Positions 44,028-56,120 of a stretch of DNA of 64,000 nucleotides are shown piece by piece; position 1 is the first letter of the stretch; each line of letters opens with the position of its first letter. The DNA lies in assembly GCA_963555705.1 (NCBI GenBank), contig OY743168.1, positions 100,023,925 through 100,087,924 on the forward strand, in the 5' to 3' direction. The notes under the pieces were generated by a model. That model was not told the DNA's origin. It made no database searches and worked only from the letters and a program-made list of their open reading frames with translations. Made by a program: the position numbers and the translations under genes. Source of the DNA: Ligustrum vulgare (Eukaryota > Streptophyta > Magnoliopsida > Lamiales > Oleaceae).

Positions 44028-45958
44028 TTAAATGGTCAACTTTGTTAGAGGATTTTTATATTGTATATTTATTTTATATTTATTCGATATGAAATATTTG
44101 TCCTTAATACTATATATGAAATCACGAATAAGCAATCAACTTTTTATTTGAACAATATTTGCCGGTAGACAAATTTATCTCCCTCCTTTTGGTTGAAAAG
44201 TTAAAGGTATATTGTTTTTATGTGAAAACCTGTATTCTATCCTTTTGAAAAATTGTCTTTTAAATATGATAGATGGGACGCTTTCATTGCAATTCCCATA
44301 AGTGAAAACCTCCTCCCCATGTTGTGCAGTTTTGTAGTCGAATTTTGCTACTTATACAATTTCCTTGTTATCAAATTGGCAATTAGGTGATGAAGAAGTG
44401 TGGTGGTTGATGGTTTAAAAAATATTGTGATGTGTAAAAAATAGAATTGTGTCTTATATGTTAATTGTTAACCTAATTGTCAAAGTTATAACACATGTAG
44501 CAAGCTTGTTCGTGTAACCCGCAGTTCTACTTCTTGTCAATTTCTTGAAGTAGTACGAATAACATTACCTTTAAGAGAATGAGGTTAGTAGGTATTTATA
44601 AGCATGCATCCAACTGAGGTAGCTCCATGTGATGGCCTACATGCGTGGCAATATTGAGGACTTAATTGTCTTATCCAAGGCGTCCTATTGCTAGCCATTG
44701 CAGACCTATTGAAATGTTCCATCTGCCCAATGTGCATTTAATGCTAGATACTTGAGCTGCTATTGTAGGTTGTCCCATCAATCATTTTTATTTCGTCCTT
44801 GTCGCATCTAGCAACTTGACAAGTTGTAGTTGGTCGACCTCTACTGCTTTGGACCTGGCCATGGCATAACCTCAGATTACAAAAGAGAAGTCTCCTCTCC
44901 CGCTCTAAAGGGTTGGGAGATATTATGACCGCGAGGCGGAGAGGGGTGTAGGCTAATTTGCCTTTCCTCCTTGGAGGATTGTTTAGGGTTTATGGAATAG
45001 CCCCACTATCTATCTATCATCCTCGGTTGCTGTTAAAGTGGGCTACTGGGTCCTACTAAAGGTTGATCGTCAATATCAGGATCCTACGTGTATTTTCATG
45101 CTTATCTGAGGCGTAACAATAGTCTCCCAAGCCTAGTTATGCAATATTTATATAGGGTGCTTGGGTTGATTGTCATCTTCGAGGGGGGCTGCCTTTGGCT
45201 TTACCATGGCAGAGGAGGATATAGATAGTCTCCAAAGTCCAAGTGTGAACATTCATGTGGACTTTGACTATATCATTCAACAATAGTTATTGCAATCCGT
45301 TTCAAATTTTATGCTTTGATAATGACGGTCAAATCGTCAAAAGTGATTGACTGACTTCCGTGATGTCATAAGTATAGAGGTTATTGCTCCCATCTTTTCA
45401 GCTCCCATCTTGGCCTATAAATAGTAGAGTAATTTCGAAAGATCTAATTGTGTTACTACTCACTTTATATCGTTCATAAGCATGATATTTCTTCCAATAT
45501 AAGAGGTCCTTGGAGGGTGGTTGATTTGGACCGCTCGAGGACTTATTTTCTCATGGAATGTATATCAGTACGGGAGGTGTAGGAAAATGAGTGGGTCAAT
45601 GAGGATATGATTTTGCCTCGGATATTCTATCAAGATGTCAGGAGTGGCAATGTGCTTAGCCAAGTTTGATGTTGTATTTGGACCTATGGATCTAGGCAAT
45701 AGTAACCTTGCGAGTCTTAGTTTGTAGCTTTGAAGACTCGTTTTAGTTGACCCCATGATGACCTCTGAGAACCAAGGTTTCGGAGACTCTGAAGGACACC
45801 CTTGGTCCTTACGAGTTTGCAAGGATGTTAATTTGGGGTCCCACCTGCTTGGGGACTCAGGATCCTCTCTCTACTATGCTTTCAAGGGCCTTGAATGTAG
45901 TGTGTTTCTAACTACATCCGCTTTCTGTCTCATCCTATTGCATGGGTTTTAGGTCTCG
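44028..45958 (+). other. Unresolved retroelement sequence with a TATA-like motif
   Basis: No intact gene. CCTATAAATAGTAG at about 45415-45428 is a good plant TATA box on the + strand, as found upstream of the antisense ORFs at 52247 and 59922. The following 45480-45950 has fragments of + strand coding look but stops and no certain domain. By position it could be LTR and antisense-ORF remnants of the gypsy whose pol lies at 48300-50960. Confidence 0.3.
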
Positions 45959-47245
45959 TGTCGTGAAAATATTGCACGTAATAAAGTGGATTGAAAGAGT
46001 TCGAATTGTCGATCCATTAAGACTATTTTATTTAAATATTAATTTTGATTAACCAAGTTATAATCTAGAAGAGAAAACATAATAATTTGTTGTTTAATCT
46101 ACTAAAACCTAAAAGCAAACAATTATGAAATTTACTAAATATGGAAAAATAAAAAAAAATGGATTTTTCTTATAAAGTGAGTGTTACCCTATTTCTCTCA
46201 TATTCAATTTCTCATCCCAAGTTTTCTTCATAAGGTAGTATTTGATTTAATTCACAATTATATCTAATTTTTCTCTCTCGAGTTTAAATTAGTCATACTA
46301 ATTAGATCAACCACATATCTCTATGTTGGGTCAAAATAAGCCATAATTAAATGCATTCAAATGCAGGAATTCATGTAATGATCACAATAATCAAAACCAT
46401 GTATATCTGCCATTTTGTTAAATTATCGAAAATTATGACGTGATCTAAATATATAACTCACATCTCGACTCTTTACAACCCACAAATCAATGAATTAGTG
46501 ATTAGGTAATTCATGCATTAAGATTAGAAATAAATTCAACACCATATAATTAATGTATAAAACTTGAGAATTGAAAGTGAAATAATAAAATTAGGTTACA
46601 TCGTCCATCCCAACAATTAATTTAGTTACATATGATAAAAGAAAAGAAGAAAATCATTAGAATTGAATACATCACCAGATTCCGGAATTGAATTGAGGAG
46701 TAGAACTTCTTGCACCAAGATCCAATCTCCAACGCAAAATCTAGATTTCTTGCTTGAGTTTTTGAAATTTTCCCTTTGATTTGTATGATGATATGATAAT
46801 CCCCTTTTTTTGGTTTAGGTTAGGTCCTTATATAGTCTTTCAATCATATTATGGTCTCCCGCGACATGAAGTAGAAAAATAGGAGCACGGGTTGGTTGTG
46901 AGTTTGCAACCCGTGGTTGATTTTCTAGCTTCTTCGTAAATTTCAAACGTGCTTAAATTTTTGATCTATAACTCCAAATTTTGCTCCATTTATTGCTCTA
47001 AACTATACGTTCAATTGTAATTCCAATAACATAATATGGGCTCCATGGAGATATCTGTACTAAAAGTTGTAAACTGATTTCTTCGCACTCCACGTGTAAC
47101 TTTCTTATTTTACTCTAATCTCTTCCAAATTCGAGTTTGAACCTAAAATAACCAAATCAACACACAATTAAGTAAATGAAAACTTAAAATAACTCACATT
47201 TATTCACTTCTGATGGTAAAAAAAAGTACAAAATTGTACTTATCA
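45959..47245 (-). repeat. LTR (family LTR-B), minus strand
   Basis: On the minus strand it starts TGATAAGTACAATTTTGTAC and ends near TATTTTCACGACA. A purine tract (AATTTGAGGGAGT on the minus strand) lies just upstream at 47246-47260, so this is a 3' LTR. The end segment parallels that of the + strand LTR at 56121-57861 (ACGTAATAAAGTGGAT against AAGTAATAAAGTGGAT). No partner LTR with a target duplication was found. Confidence 0.6.
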
Positions 47246-48298
47246 ACTCCCTCAAATTTAAATTCTTGTATGTACTTGAATAAGACATTATTCATAATCA
47301 TGCAAATATACTACAAACAATGAACTAAGATGCTTGAAGAATTCATATGCTTGAAGAATCACACATATTAAATATATTTATTTCAGGATTTAAAATTGTT
47401 AGCAAATTCATAGTCTTCAAACAATACCATACAAGTCCTGACTCAATCCACGCTTGGCACATGCGTGTGTTTAGTCAAATTTAGGTTTACCTCTCGTGAA
47501 ATGTACTTCCCCCAGATTACAAGGAATCAAAGTGTAGACATAAGTCCGAAGACTCAAAAGAACAAGCAATAAGTGACAAAAGAAGTCCCAAGAGTTGTAC
47601 AAATAGGTTGAAGCCAAAATTTAAGTCGAAGGACGAAATTAAAAAGAGGGAGCCAAAACTTCCTCCACTCAACCGCGTGGAAGAAAGGAGGAGCGATTGA
47701 TTTATCAACGATCCAATGGTCAAAATGCTACAACTTTATACCACACGATCATGCGTTGTATAACCACGCGATCCTGTGGTTCAACCGGAACATGATTTTC
47801 GCGTTTTTATTTTTAATTACGTTTTAATTAATTATTAATTATGTTTTGAATCCAATTGAAGCTAGGATAGGTTTATTTCCCCCTTTTTTTTTCATATATC
47901 TAAACAATTCATTCATTGTAAAAGACAAATTTGATGTCATTGAGAGTGTTTATTTAATTAAAGGTTGAGGATTCCCCTTTTCAATCGTTTTTCAAGAACA
48001 TCAAGAACTTATCAAAGATTTCTAATCGTTATGGCGTTCTACCCTAGAACTTATGAAGGAAGTGGACAATCCTTGTGGAGTTCGATAATTCTAATTTTTG
48101 CTTCCGCATCGTACGGGTTTAAGATAGCTACATCTTGGGTCTTGCGTCGTGAGGTTTGTGTTAGAATCCTATCGTCTATTTTATTGTTTATCTGAATTTA
48201 GTTGTTTTAAGCGTTTCAATTTTTAATTCTGCATGTTTCGTCGCATTTTCCAAAAGGAATCACATCAGATGCTCTTCGACTTGACTACATAAAAAGGT
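47246..48298. other. Possible internal part of the LTR-B element, no gene
   Basis: Non-coding as far as can be seen. Near 47730-47790 the phrase ACCACACGATC/ACCACGCGATC recurs. A short + frame at 47965-48195 has no domain. Confidence 0.35.
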
Positions 48299-49071
48299 AC
48301 CCAATGTTCAAGTTCCGCAGGTGTTCTGCATTCCAAGGGTGCGAATGTACTTTTCCCATCACGTCTTCAATCTAGGTCCCCGGGGGGCATATCTCCTTGA
48401 GGTTGCGATATAGTCCCTCCTAGTTATGATGCAATGTGCCTGACCCTAGTTCCTTTGAAGAAAGAAAAACTTTTTGGATGGCCAGGTCGCTAATGCAGAA
48501 GGAGCCTTTCATCACCTTATTGTTATAGAAGCAAGTCAGCTTTCCTTGATACATCGCTAGCTTTAATTGGGAGGTATCTCTCCGACCATTCAAAAGGTTT
48601 AGTTTCGCTCTCATCAGATCCTTGTTGGTTAACTCGTTGTAGAACAAGTGGTAGAAAGAGGGGAGCCCTACTTCTATTGGGCTCATACATTTGGAATCAT
48701 AGGCCATTGAGAAAGGAGTTTCTCTGGTAGTCATTTTAGTAGAGGTCCGGATGGCCTACCGGATGTGGAGAGTGCATCTATCCAGGCTCCCTTGGTTTCG
48801 CTTCAGAATGGTCTTGATGGTTTTGTTCATGGCCTCAACCTGTCCGTTGGACTATGCATGATGGGGGCGAAGAAGTACACTTGTTCATGACCTTTTAGGT
48901 TAGGGCCAAGTCGTGGTGTGATTGTCACAAATCCCTTTGTATATCTCCAGCATCACATAATTGGCCTCTTCTAGGCCTACGCACAAGAGCAAGGAAATGT
49001 AGAAGCCTCGCTTGTAAAACACCTTGTCCTGTAATATAAAATGTGCATCCCTTCTTCTCAGCTTGCGATCT

Positions 49072-49109
<38 letters not shown>

Positions 49110-50960
49110 TGGGGAGATTTTGATCTTTCAGATAAGCAATAAGGGGGTTCGTCCATCATGCCTCACTTCCATCTACATACAACAAGGCTTCAATTGAAGG
49201 CCTATCCAAGTGTTTAATAGGGATAACTTTATGCAACTTAGATCCTTGCTACTGGCTAATTTTGACAAACGGGCTTTGGCTTTGCTGGATCTTGGGATGT
49301 GGGTAAGTTCAAATTTATCAAAGCTAAGAAGAATTTTCTTTACCTCTTTCACATATGCATCCATGTTCTTTTCCTTGGCCGTGAATTTCCTGTTGAATTA
49401 GATGACTACTAGTTGGGAATCATTCCCTACTAACAGCTTCTTCACACTCATTTCTTTAGCCAACCGCATTCCTGCCAATAGGGTCTCATATTCGAAGACG
49501 TTCGAGAATTTGAAGATGAAGCTTATCATGAAATTAAGCTTGTGACCTTTGGGACTTGTCAATACAATTCCAACCCTAGAACCCGTCTCTTTGGAGGAAC
49601 CATCGACTAGTAGTTACCATGTTGGGGTTCCTTCTCCGCAACTGTCATTTCTAATTCATTAAAGCCTTGGGCTTGAAGATAAAATATGCCAAGGCCACAA
49701 AAATCTGTTAAAGCATATTCCTTGATGGAAGCCCTAGACTTGAAGACAACATCAAATTCCCTGAGTTCAATAACCCATTTCAATAGCTTGTCAGAGGCAC
49801 TCAAATTTTAGGACCTCGAATTTTGGGAAGTAGTGATAAGTGAATGTGCTAACTTCTCCATATTAGGGTATCGGGTCTCTTTGTCTAGCAGAGTCTTGCT
49901 AACATAGTAGATAGGAAGCTAGTGCTTCTCTTCTACGTTTACCAGGATGGAACTTATAGTGTTTGAAGAAACAACTAGGTACAATATCAAAAACTTTTGT
50001 GCCTTTGATTTAGACAAGAGCGGAACCTTGCCAAGGTGATCTTTAAGGGCCATGAAGACTTCATCAGTGCTTCTATTTTTCCGGCAAGGCTCTGCACTTT
50101 GGTTTTTGGGGAGACTTCATATCAACAAGGGCCTGGATTATCTTTGGATTGGCCTCTATCCCCTTTGGTTGACCATTTACTCGAGGAAATCTTCGGATGC
50201 TGCCCCAAATGCACATTTGAGAGGGTTAAGCTTCATTCGGTACTTTCTCAATAATTTGAAGGCCTTGTGCTCTATGTGATCCTTGGCCTTCAGTATTTTC
50301 ACCAAAATGTCATCCAAATAAACTTCTATCGACATAAACTTCTGTGGTGGTCCCAAGGTGGTCTGTAAATATCTTGTTGATAAGTCTCTGATATGTTGCT
50401 CCAGATTCTTCAACCCTAAGGGCATAATCTTCTAATTGTACATGCCCTTGTCGCTTATGAAAGATGTATACTTCTCTTCAGGAGGATACATTAGGATTTG
50501 GTTGTTCCTAGAATATGCATCCATGAAACTTAGAAGCTCGTGGTCGGCCATGGCGTTGACCAACCGATCAATTCGGGATAGTGGAAAATTGTCTCTGGGG
50601 CGTGCTTGATTTCTTCACAAGAACTAGTTGGACACCCAGCTCGAACAACATGTTTTCTAGATGAAGCCATTCTATAGTAGCTTGTCCACCTCATCGTTTA
50701 GTGCTTCATACTTTCCAGGGTTTAGAGGGATTCTCTTCTGTCTGCTAGAGGAAAATTCGGATCCACATTCAATATGTGACAGCTCATAGAGGGGTCTATT
50801 CCCACCATATCTTGGTGCTTCTAGGAAAAGATGTCTAGACTGTTGTACAAGAATTTCTCCAGAGCCTCCTTCTGACCCTCTGAAAGATCTTTACCCACCC
50901 GAAGAACCTTTACAGGATCTAGTGGTTCTAAAGGAAAGCTTTCCAATTCTTTGATAGGAT
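48299..50960 (-). pseudogene. Decayed gypsy pol (RT, RNase H, integrase end), minus strand
   Basis: From 50960 downward: RT with the substrate-binding region (RIDRLVNAMADHELLSFMDAY, about 50590-50520), then MPLGLKN and the catalytic YLDD (SIEVYLDDILVK, about 50325-50290) and KYRMKLNPLKCAFG. RNase H traces follow at 49804-49690 (DKLLKWVIELREFDV) and 49364-49250 (LTHIPRSSKAKARLSKLAS). The integrase C-terminal part is at 48734-48420 (TTRETPFSMAYDSKCMSPIEVGLPS) and ends with WNAEHLR at about 48320. Many stops. Gag is missing beyond 50960. It is the first of three minus-strand gypsy remnants in a row. Confidence 0.82.
49074..49107. repeat. Poly(T) tract, about 33 T
   Basis: An uninterrupted homopolymer inside the decayed pol. 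On the minus strand it is poly(A) and may mark the tail of a small retroposed insertion. Confidence 0.9.
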
Positions 50961-52246
50961 AGGTATGGGAATCATTCTCTATGATCTAGTGTTTTACTTG
51001 TATGCACAATGAACCTTTTTATAGTATATATGTTACAAATTTTACCTTTGATTTCTCAGTGTCCATGTTTTATTAGTATGTTGTTCTTTTCTCTATTTTT
51101 GCAGGGGAAAAATACATAGATAAGGTGATTATAAATGTTGTTGACGTTTGATTTTGTCAACAGATAAAGATAGTAGAAATTTAATGGTTCTCAAGCATAT
51201 GATTTATTTGTGAAAAATTATGTTAAGTACCAGCTCTTATCTTCATTTTCAACACTAAGATAAACATGGACGACAAACGATACAAAAATAAAGGTAGCAG
51301 ATCAAAAGCGAAATGAAGTTATAATAGCATAAAGTCATGTCCAGTTCGATATCGATCTGTCATCCAGGTCGGATCAATGAAATCAAATAGCAAGAGTTTT
51401 GAGAGGTTTTTCTTATCTCCCCCGCCAAAGAGCATTTATGTCTCTTATTTATATTAGGAGAGGAGACAAAACATAATTATTACAACATATCACGTCTGCA
51501 GTATTTGTCGAATCACCTCTCTCTTTAAGTTAAGGTCGGTTGATCATTCACCTCGGTCAACATCACCTCGGACAAAATCACCTCAGTTTTGTCGAATCAC
51601 CTCTCTCTTTAAGTTGAGGTCGGTTGATCATTCACCTCGGTCAACATCACCTCGATTGACTAATCACCTCGCTTTATTCCGTGTTTGTTGCTTCAGGTCA
51701 GACATTCTTTGTGGTCACGCATTTGAAAGTTGAGAGTTGACTGCGTTGACGTCTTTCAATGTTAGACCCATTATGCACCTTAGCACAATGCGCAACAAAT
51801 GTCCCATCGAGATCGGTTCGAAAAAGATATAAGAACAGATCTCTAAATTCTTCCTATCTCGATTGCTACCTATTGACCTCTGCTCCTTTATATTTCTTCC
51901 CTCCAATTGCCAGGTGTCGTCATATGAATGGTGTGTTAGTTCTTGGATCAAGTGTAGCCGCCTCCTTAATGACAACACATCTTGTTATTATAACTAATTA
52001 ACGACAATTCTCTCTCCTCTTCTTATAAATAGGAGCCTCCTTCTCACTAAGGAACCTATCGAATCTTCAAAATTCTCTCTACAAACGCCTACTCGTTTCC
52101 TTCCACGACCCGTAATTCACCTCGTTAAGAGATCAGACCAGGTAAATACAAACTTCCGGTGAGGGCGCTTTGACAAATCTTCTCTATTTCCATTGATTTA
52201 AAATTTATCTATCTAAGTATCTAGCCCGTTATAATCACATTTAAGA
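50961..52246 (+). promoter_or_regulatory. LTR-like region and promoter upstream of antisense ORF 1
   Basis: Two direct copies of about 66 bp (51508-51573 and 51593-51658) share AATCACCTCTCTCTTTAAGT and GGTCGGTTGATCATTCACC. A plant TATA box, TCTTATAAATAGGAG, lies at about 52019-52033 on the + strand, some 220 bp before the ORF start at 52247. A CAG/GTAAAT donor at about 52142 and an AAG just before the ATG allow a 5' UTR intron. In the minus-strand gypsy this region corresponds to the 3' LTR, so the promoter would run against the element. Confidence 0.45.
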
Positions 52247-54505
52247 ATGAGTGAAACTATTAGTTCTGAGGAGAGTGGAGTGAGGTTGGATAATAGAGGT
52301 AAAGAGGCCGAACCATCTGTATCTTGGGAGGAAAGTAGGGAAACTCAACGCCTCTTTCGAAATGAGGACGATGTGGATGATATTCCGCAACCTCAACCTC
52401 TAGCTATAATACCACCATCTCGTACGATTCCGGCAAGTTCATTTCGATACCCTTCCACAGAAACTTTCCAATTACTTGACCCCTGTTCTAGTTACAGTTC
52501 TGATTTTGCTTGCAAGCATTTTCGTTCTGAAGCCACTGAGGACGAACTGAACACTTGGAAAAATAAATACAGAATTCTTGGTTACGTCCACTTTTTCCTT
52601 CCCCAAAGCTTTGAACGAGCTGATTAACCGCCTAAAGGCTGTGTTGCGGCCAACTATCAAATTCTTGAGGCAGGCTTGAGATTTCCCCTTCCCTTTATAG
52701 TAACTGACTTCCTCCGCTCCTGGGGTGTTGCCCCAACCAAATTCATCTTAACGGTTGGAGGTACATCCTTGGATTTATTTCCCTTTACAACTGTATGGGA
52801 TGCACCGACCCCATCGTAGACGGATTCAATTTTGCTTATCAGTTTCGAGCTGATGGCAAGAAAACGGGGTGGTTTTACGCCATGCAAAGGTCGGTCTTTG
52901 GAGGTCAAAGATTATTGATTGATCTGCTTGAATTGGTGGAAAGAAAAGTGGTTCTTCGTAGGAAAAACTGGATGAGCCCCTATCGAAGTGACGGAGTCAG
53001 CTTGACTGTTTCTGTTCACTATAGGGACAAATTCAGTAAGTTGTTATACTTGTGATATTTTCGAGTTGAATTGTTCTAATATTAATCATCTCATTTTTTT
53101 TGCAGAGGTGAGAGAGGCAGAGTTGGACTCAAAGGTCATAGAAAAAATCATTAACTTGAAGGACCAATCGGACCATTACAGATCGGTTAAGGAGCTGTTA
53201 ACCGAGGAACGTCTGTTCGAATCAACACCATTACTTTTATTGATCCATCTGATTACTACCCACCGCTTCCAAAGTGTAAGTGTTCGATCACTACAATTCA
53301 AATTCAACGCCTTATGTTTTCGAAGTGTATACTTAGAAAATTTATTTTTGCATTTCGTTCCATATCAGTTCGTAAAGACAAGAGAAAAATGGAGTCAATG
53401 AAAGCCAATAAAATCGTAAATGCCAAAGCAGAGGCTCGCAAGAGAGCAGCCTAAAAACAAATAGTCAGAAGCTCATCTCCTCCCAGAGAGGACCAAGTTG
53501 AACAGCCTCTTCAAAATAGACCAAAACGAGCCGAAATCATCAAAGAGAAGCCAGAAATTCCGATTCCGCCTCCACAAAGGTTTGGGGACAAAGCAAGATC
53601 TTCTCAATCAGCCCTGCAGCGGAGGTTTCATATCTAGGAGTGAACACCGTTAGAGCTGAATTGGAGAGCTCTCTAAAAGGATCCCGCCCCAAAATTTACA
53701 GGGAATTTGTGGCTTCGGCCAATTTGACCCATGTGGGCTTAATGAGAGTCCCCCTGCAGACCAAGATGTCCATGGATGTTCCGACCAAGACCTCGACACC
53801 CTACCAAGAAAAATTCTATGAGACATGCTACTGGATGACCTGTTGGCAACCAACACTGCTTACGTCGGCCAAGCTTTAAATTATCTTTGCCGTGCTCAAT
53901 CCAGACTGAGCGAAGCGAATTCTGACACTATAAAGTTCAGGAAGCTGGCCGAGGATTCCAGGAACATGTTTGAGGTGGAAGTGAAAGCCAAACATGAGGC
54001 GGAGGCCAAACTGAAAGAGGCCCTGGATGAGATGGCCAAGCTGAAGGAGACCAACCTTGAACTATCCAAGTTCAAGGATGAAGTTTTTCCCTTAAGAGAG
54101 GAGGTGGCCTCCTTAAAGAACGAGGTGGTCCAACTGCAGGGGGCAAAGGAAAGGCTCTTAAAAGAATTGGACGAGGCCAATCACATAGAGGCTATCCTTA
54201 AAAGGGAAAATGCAGAGCTGGAGGTCGCTGTTCAAGGCTCCTACAAAGTGGCCATCAAAAAGTTCAAATACTCCGTGGAGTATGAACACGACGTGGATGA
54301 GACTTACTATCTCACATTCAAAGAGATAGTGGAGGAGCTGTAAACTAAATGACTCGAGGTGGATATAACCTTCTTGAAGGAGAAGCTCGACCAAGTCTAT
54401 AAAAAATATCTGGAGCTGATCCCTTACGAGGTCGAAGAAGAATCCCTTCTATCACCACTCCATGAATCCCAAACCAATCTTTCTGAGAAAAGCAATCAAC
54501 ATTGA
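52247..54505 (+). pseudogene. Antisense ORF 1: gypsy-type putative transposase domain and coiled coil
   Basis: The N-terminal 126 codons are acidic and without a known domain. After a frameshift near 52630, the segment NYQILEAGLRFPLPFIVTDF followed by LRSWGVAPT (about 52655-52745) matches the plant 'putative gypsy type transposon' domain (transposase_28 family). About 52960 reads WKEKWFFV-like sequence in another frame. Two plant-type introns are visible: 53036-53105 (GTAAGT...TTTTGCAG) and about 53274-53368. The C-terminal half (53825-54343) is a long coiled coil rich in E, K and L. The frame continues through two stops to TGA at 54503-54505. It lies opposite to, and downstream of, a minus-strand gypsy pol. 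Function unknown. Confidence 0.7.
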
Positions 54506-54730
54506 ATAATAGTTTTGTATTTTTGGATCGATGGTGTCATGTAATTTTCATTTCTGTTTTTGAATGAAAAATTTTATTTTTGCGTAAAATAGTCGAAATT
54601 CAAACAAGCTGAAGCAAGCGGGGATGAAAGTTATTAACATCAATCTATTTCAAATAACCTCGCTGAGGTGGATATATTGGCGAAGTGAACACTTAAATGA
54701 TTTTCACACGTTAACTCATTCCGAATAGCA
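54506..54730 (+). other. 3' flank of antisense ORF 1
   Basis: GAATGAAAAATTTT at about 54561-54575 resembles a plant polyadenylation signal and parallels GAATGAAATGAC after antisense ORF 2. No gene. Confidence 0.35.
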
Positions 54731-55260
54731 AACAGAGGTGAACAGAAGAGCGAAGTGAATATTATAACAAAGTGATAGATGATTTATCATCATGGAATCA
54801 CTTCAAACTAACAACAGAGGTGAATATAATAGCGAAGTGAATATAATTACGAAGTTAACACTTAGGTAATTTATTATCATGAAATCACTTCAAACTACCA
54901 ACAGAGGTGAATATAATAGCGAAGTAAATATAATAACGAAGTGAACACCATGATAATTTATCATGGAATCACTTCAAACTACCAACAGAGGTGAATATAA
55001 TAGCGAAGTGAATATAATAACGAAGTGATAGATAATTTATCATCATGGAATCACTTCAAACTATCAACAGAGGTGAATATAATAATTAAGTGAACACTTA
55101 AATGATTTATTATCATGGAATCACTTCAAACTATCAACAGAGGTGAATATAATAGCGAAGTGAACACTTAATGATTTATTATCATTTAATCACTTCAAAC
55201 TATCAACAGAGGTGAATATAATAGCGAAGTGAATATAATAACGAAGTGAACACTTTGACG
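54731..55260. repeat. Tandem repeat array 1, about 82-bp units
   Basis: Seven copies start with AACAGAGGTGAA at 54731, 54813, 54900, 54984, 55066, 55136 and 55205 (spacing 82, 87, 84, 82, 70, 69). Each contains AGCGAAGTGAA and ATCACTTCAAACTA. The last units have lost an internal piece. Confidence 0.9.
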
Positions 55261-55302
55261 AAATAATTATTTAATAGAAGATGAGGCCTAATGTCATCTC
55301 AA

Positions 55303-55550
55303 TATTTCACCTCGGTTTGTTCTTACCAAATCACCTCGTTTGGAAAGTGGAGGTTGGTAAACTTTCACCTAGGTTTTTTCTTACCAAAACACCTCGTTTG
55401 TTAAGTGTAGGTCGTAAACTTTCACCTCGATTTTTTCTTACCAAAACACCTCGTTTGTTAAGTGGAGGTCGGTAAACTTTCACCTCGATTTTTTCTTACA
55501 AAAACACCTCGTTTTTTAAGTGGAGGTAAACTCTCACCTCGGTTTGTACT
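55303..55550. repeat. Tandem repeat array 2, about 58-bp units
   Basis: About four to five units with CACCTCG, TTTTTTCTTACCAAAACACC and AAGTGGAGGTCGGTAAACTT, starting near 55305, 55366, 55423, 55481 and 55535. Confidence 0.88.
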
Positions 55551-55560
55551 TACAAGTAAT

Positions 55561-56105
55561 TATGGATCATCAACTTTTGCCTCTCAAGGGGGTCTATTTC
55601 GTCTTTGGGATGGATTTCCTTGTAACATTGATGATATCCTGGCTTATAGGTACTTATGGACCATCAACTAAGGTCTTTGTTTTGCCTCTTAAGGAGGTCT
55701 TTCTCGTCTTTGAGACGGATTGCCTTGTTATGTTGATGATATCCTGCGTTATAGGTACTTATGGACCATCAACTACGGTCTTTGTTTTGACTCTCAAGGA
55801 GGTCTTTCTCGTCTTTGAGACGGATTTCTTTGTAATGTTGATGATATCCTTCCTTATAGGTACTTATGGATGATCAACTAAGATCTTTATTTTGCCTCTC
55901 AAGGAGGTCTTTCTCATCTTTGAGATGGATTGTCTTGTAACGTTGATGATATCCTGCCTTATAAGTACTTATGGACCATCAACTAAGGTCTTTGTTTTGC
56001 CTCTCAAGGAGGTCTTTCTCTTCTTTGAGACGAATTGCCTTATAACGTTGATGATATCTTGCCTTATAGGTACTTATGGACCACCAACTAAGGTCTTTGT
56101 TTGAA
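55561..56105. repeat. Tandem repeat array 3, 105-bp units
   Basis: Units begin near 55561, 55655, 55760, 55865, 55970 and 56075 with TATGGACCATCAACTAAGGT and include CTCAAGGAGGTCTTTCTCGT and TTGATGATATCCTGCCTTAT. The first is shorter (94 bp). Because 105 is a multiple of 3, open frames of up to 117 codons result; they are by-products of the repeat. Confidence 0.9.
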
Positions 56106-56120
56106 AGATCCATTTTGATT

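Noticed and set aside
54731..55260. CRISPR-like look of regularly spaced repeats
   Set aside because: Units are contiguous tandem repeats without unique spacers, in a plant genome.
55520..56104. Open frames of 117 and 70 codons with repeated peptide units
   Set aside because: They follow directly from the 105-bp tandem repeat, whose length is a multiple of three.
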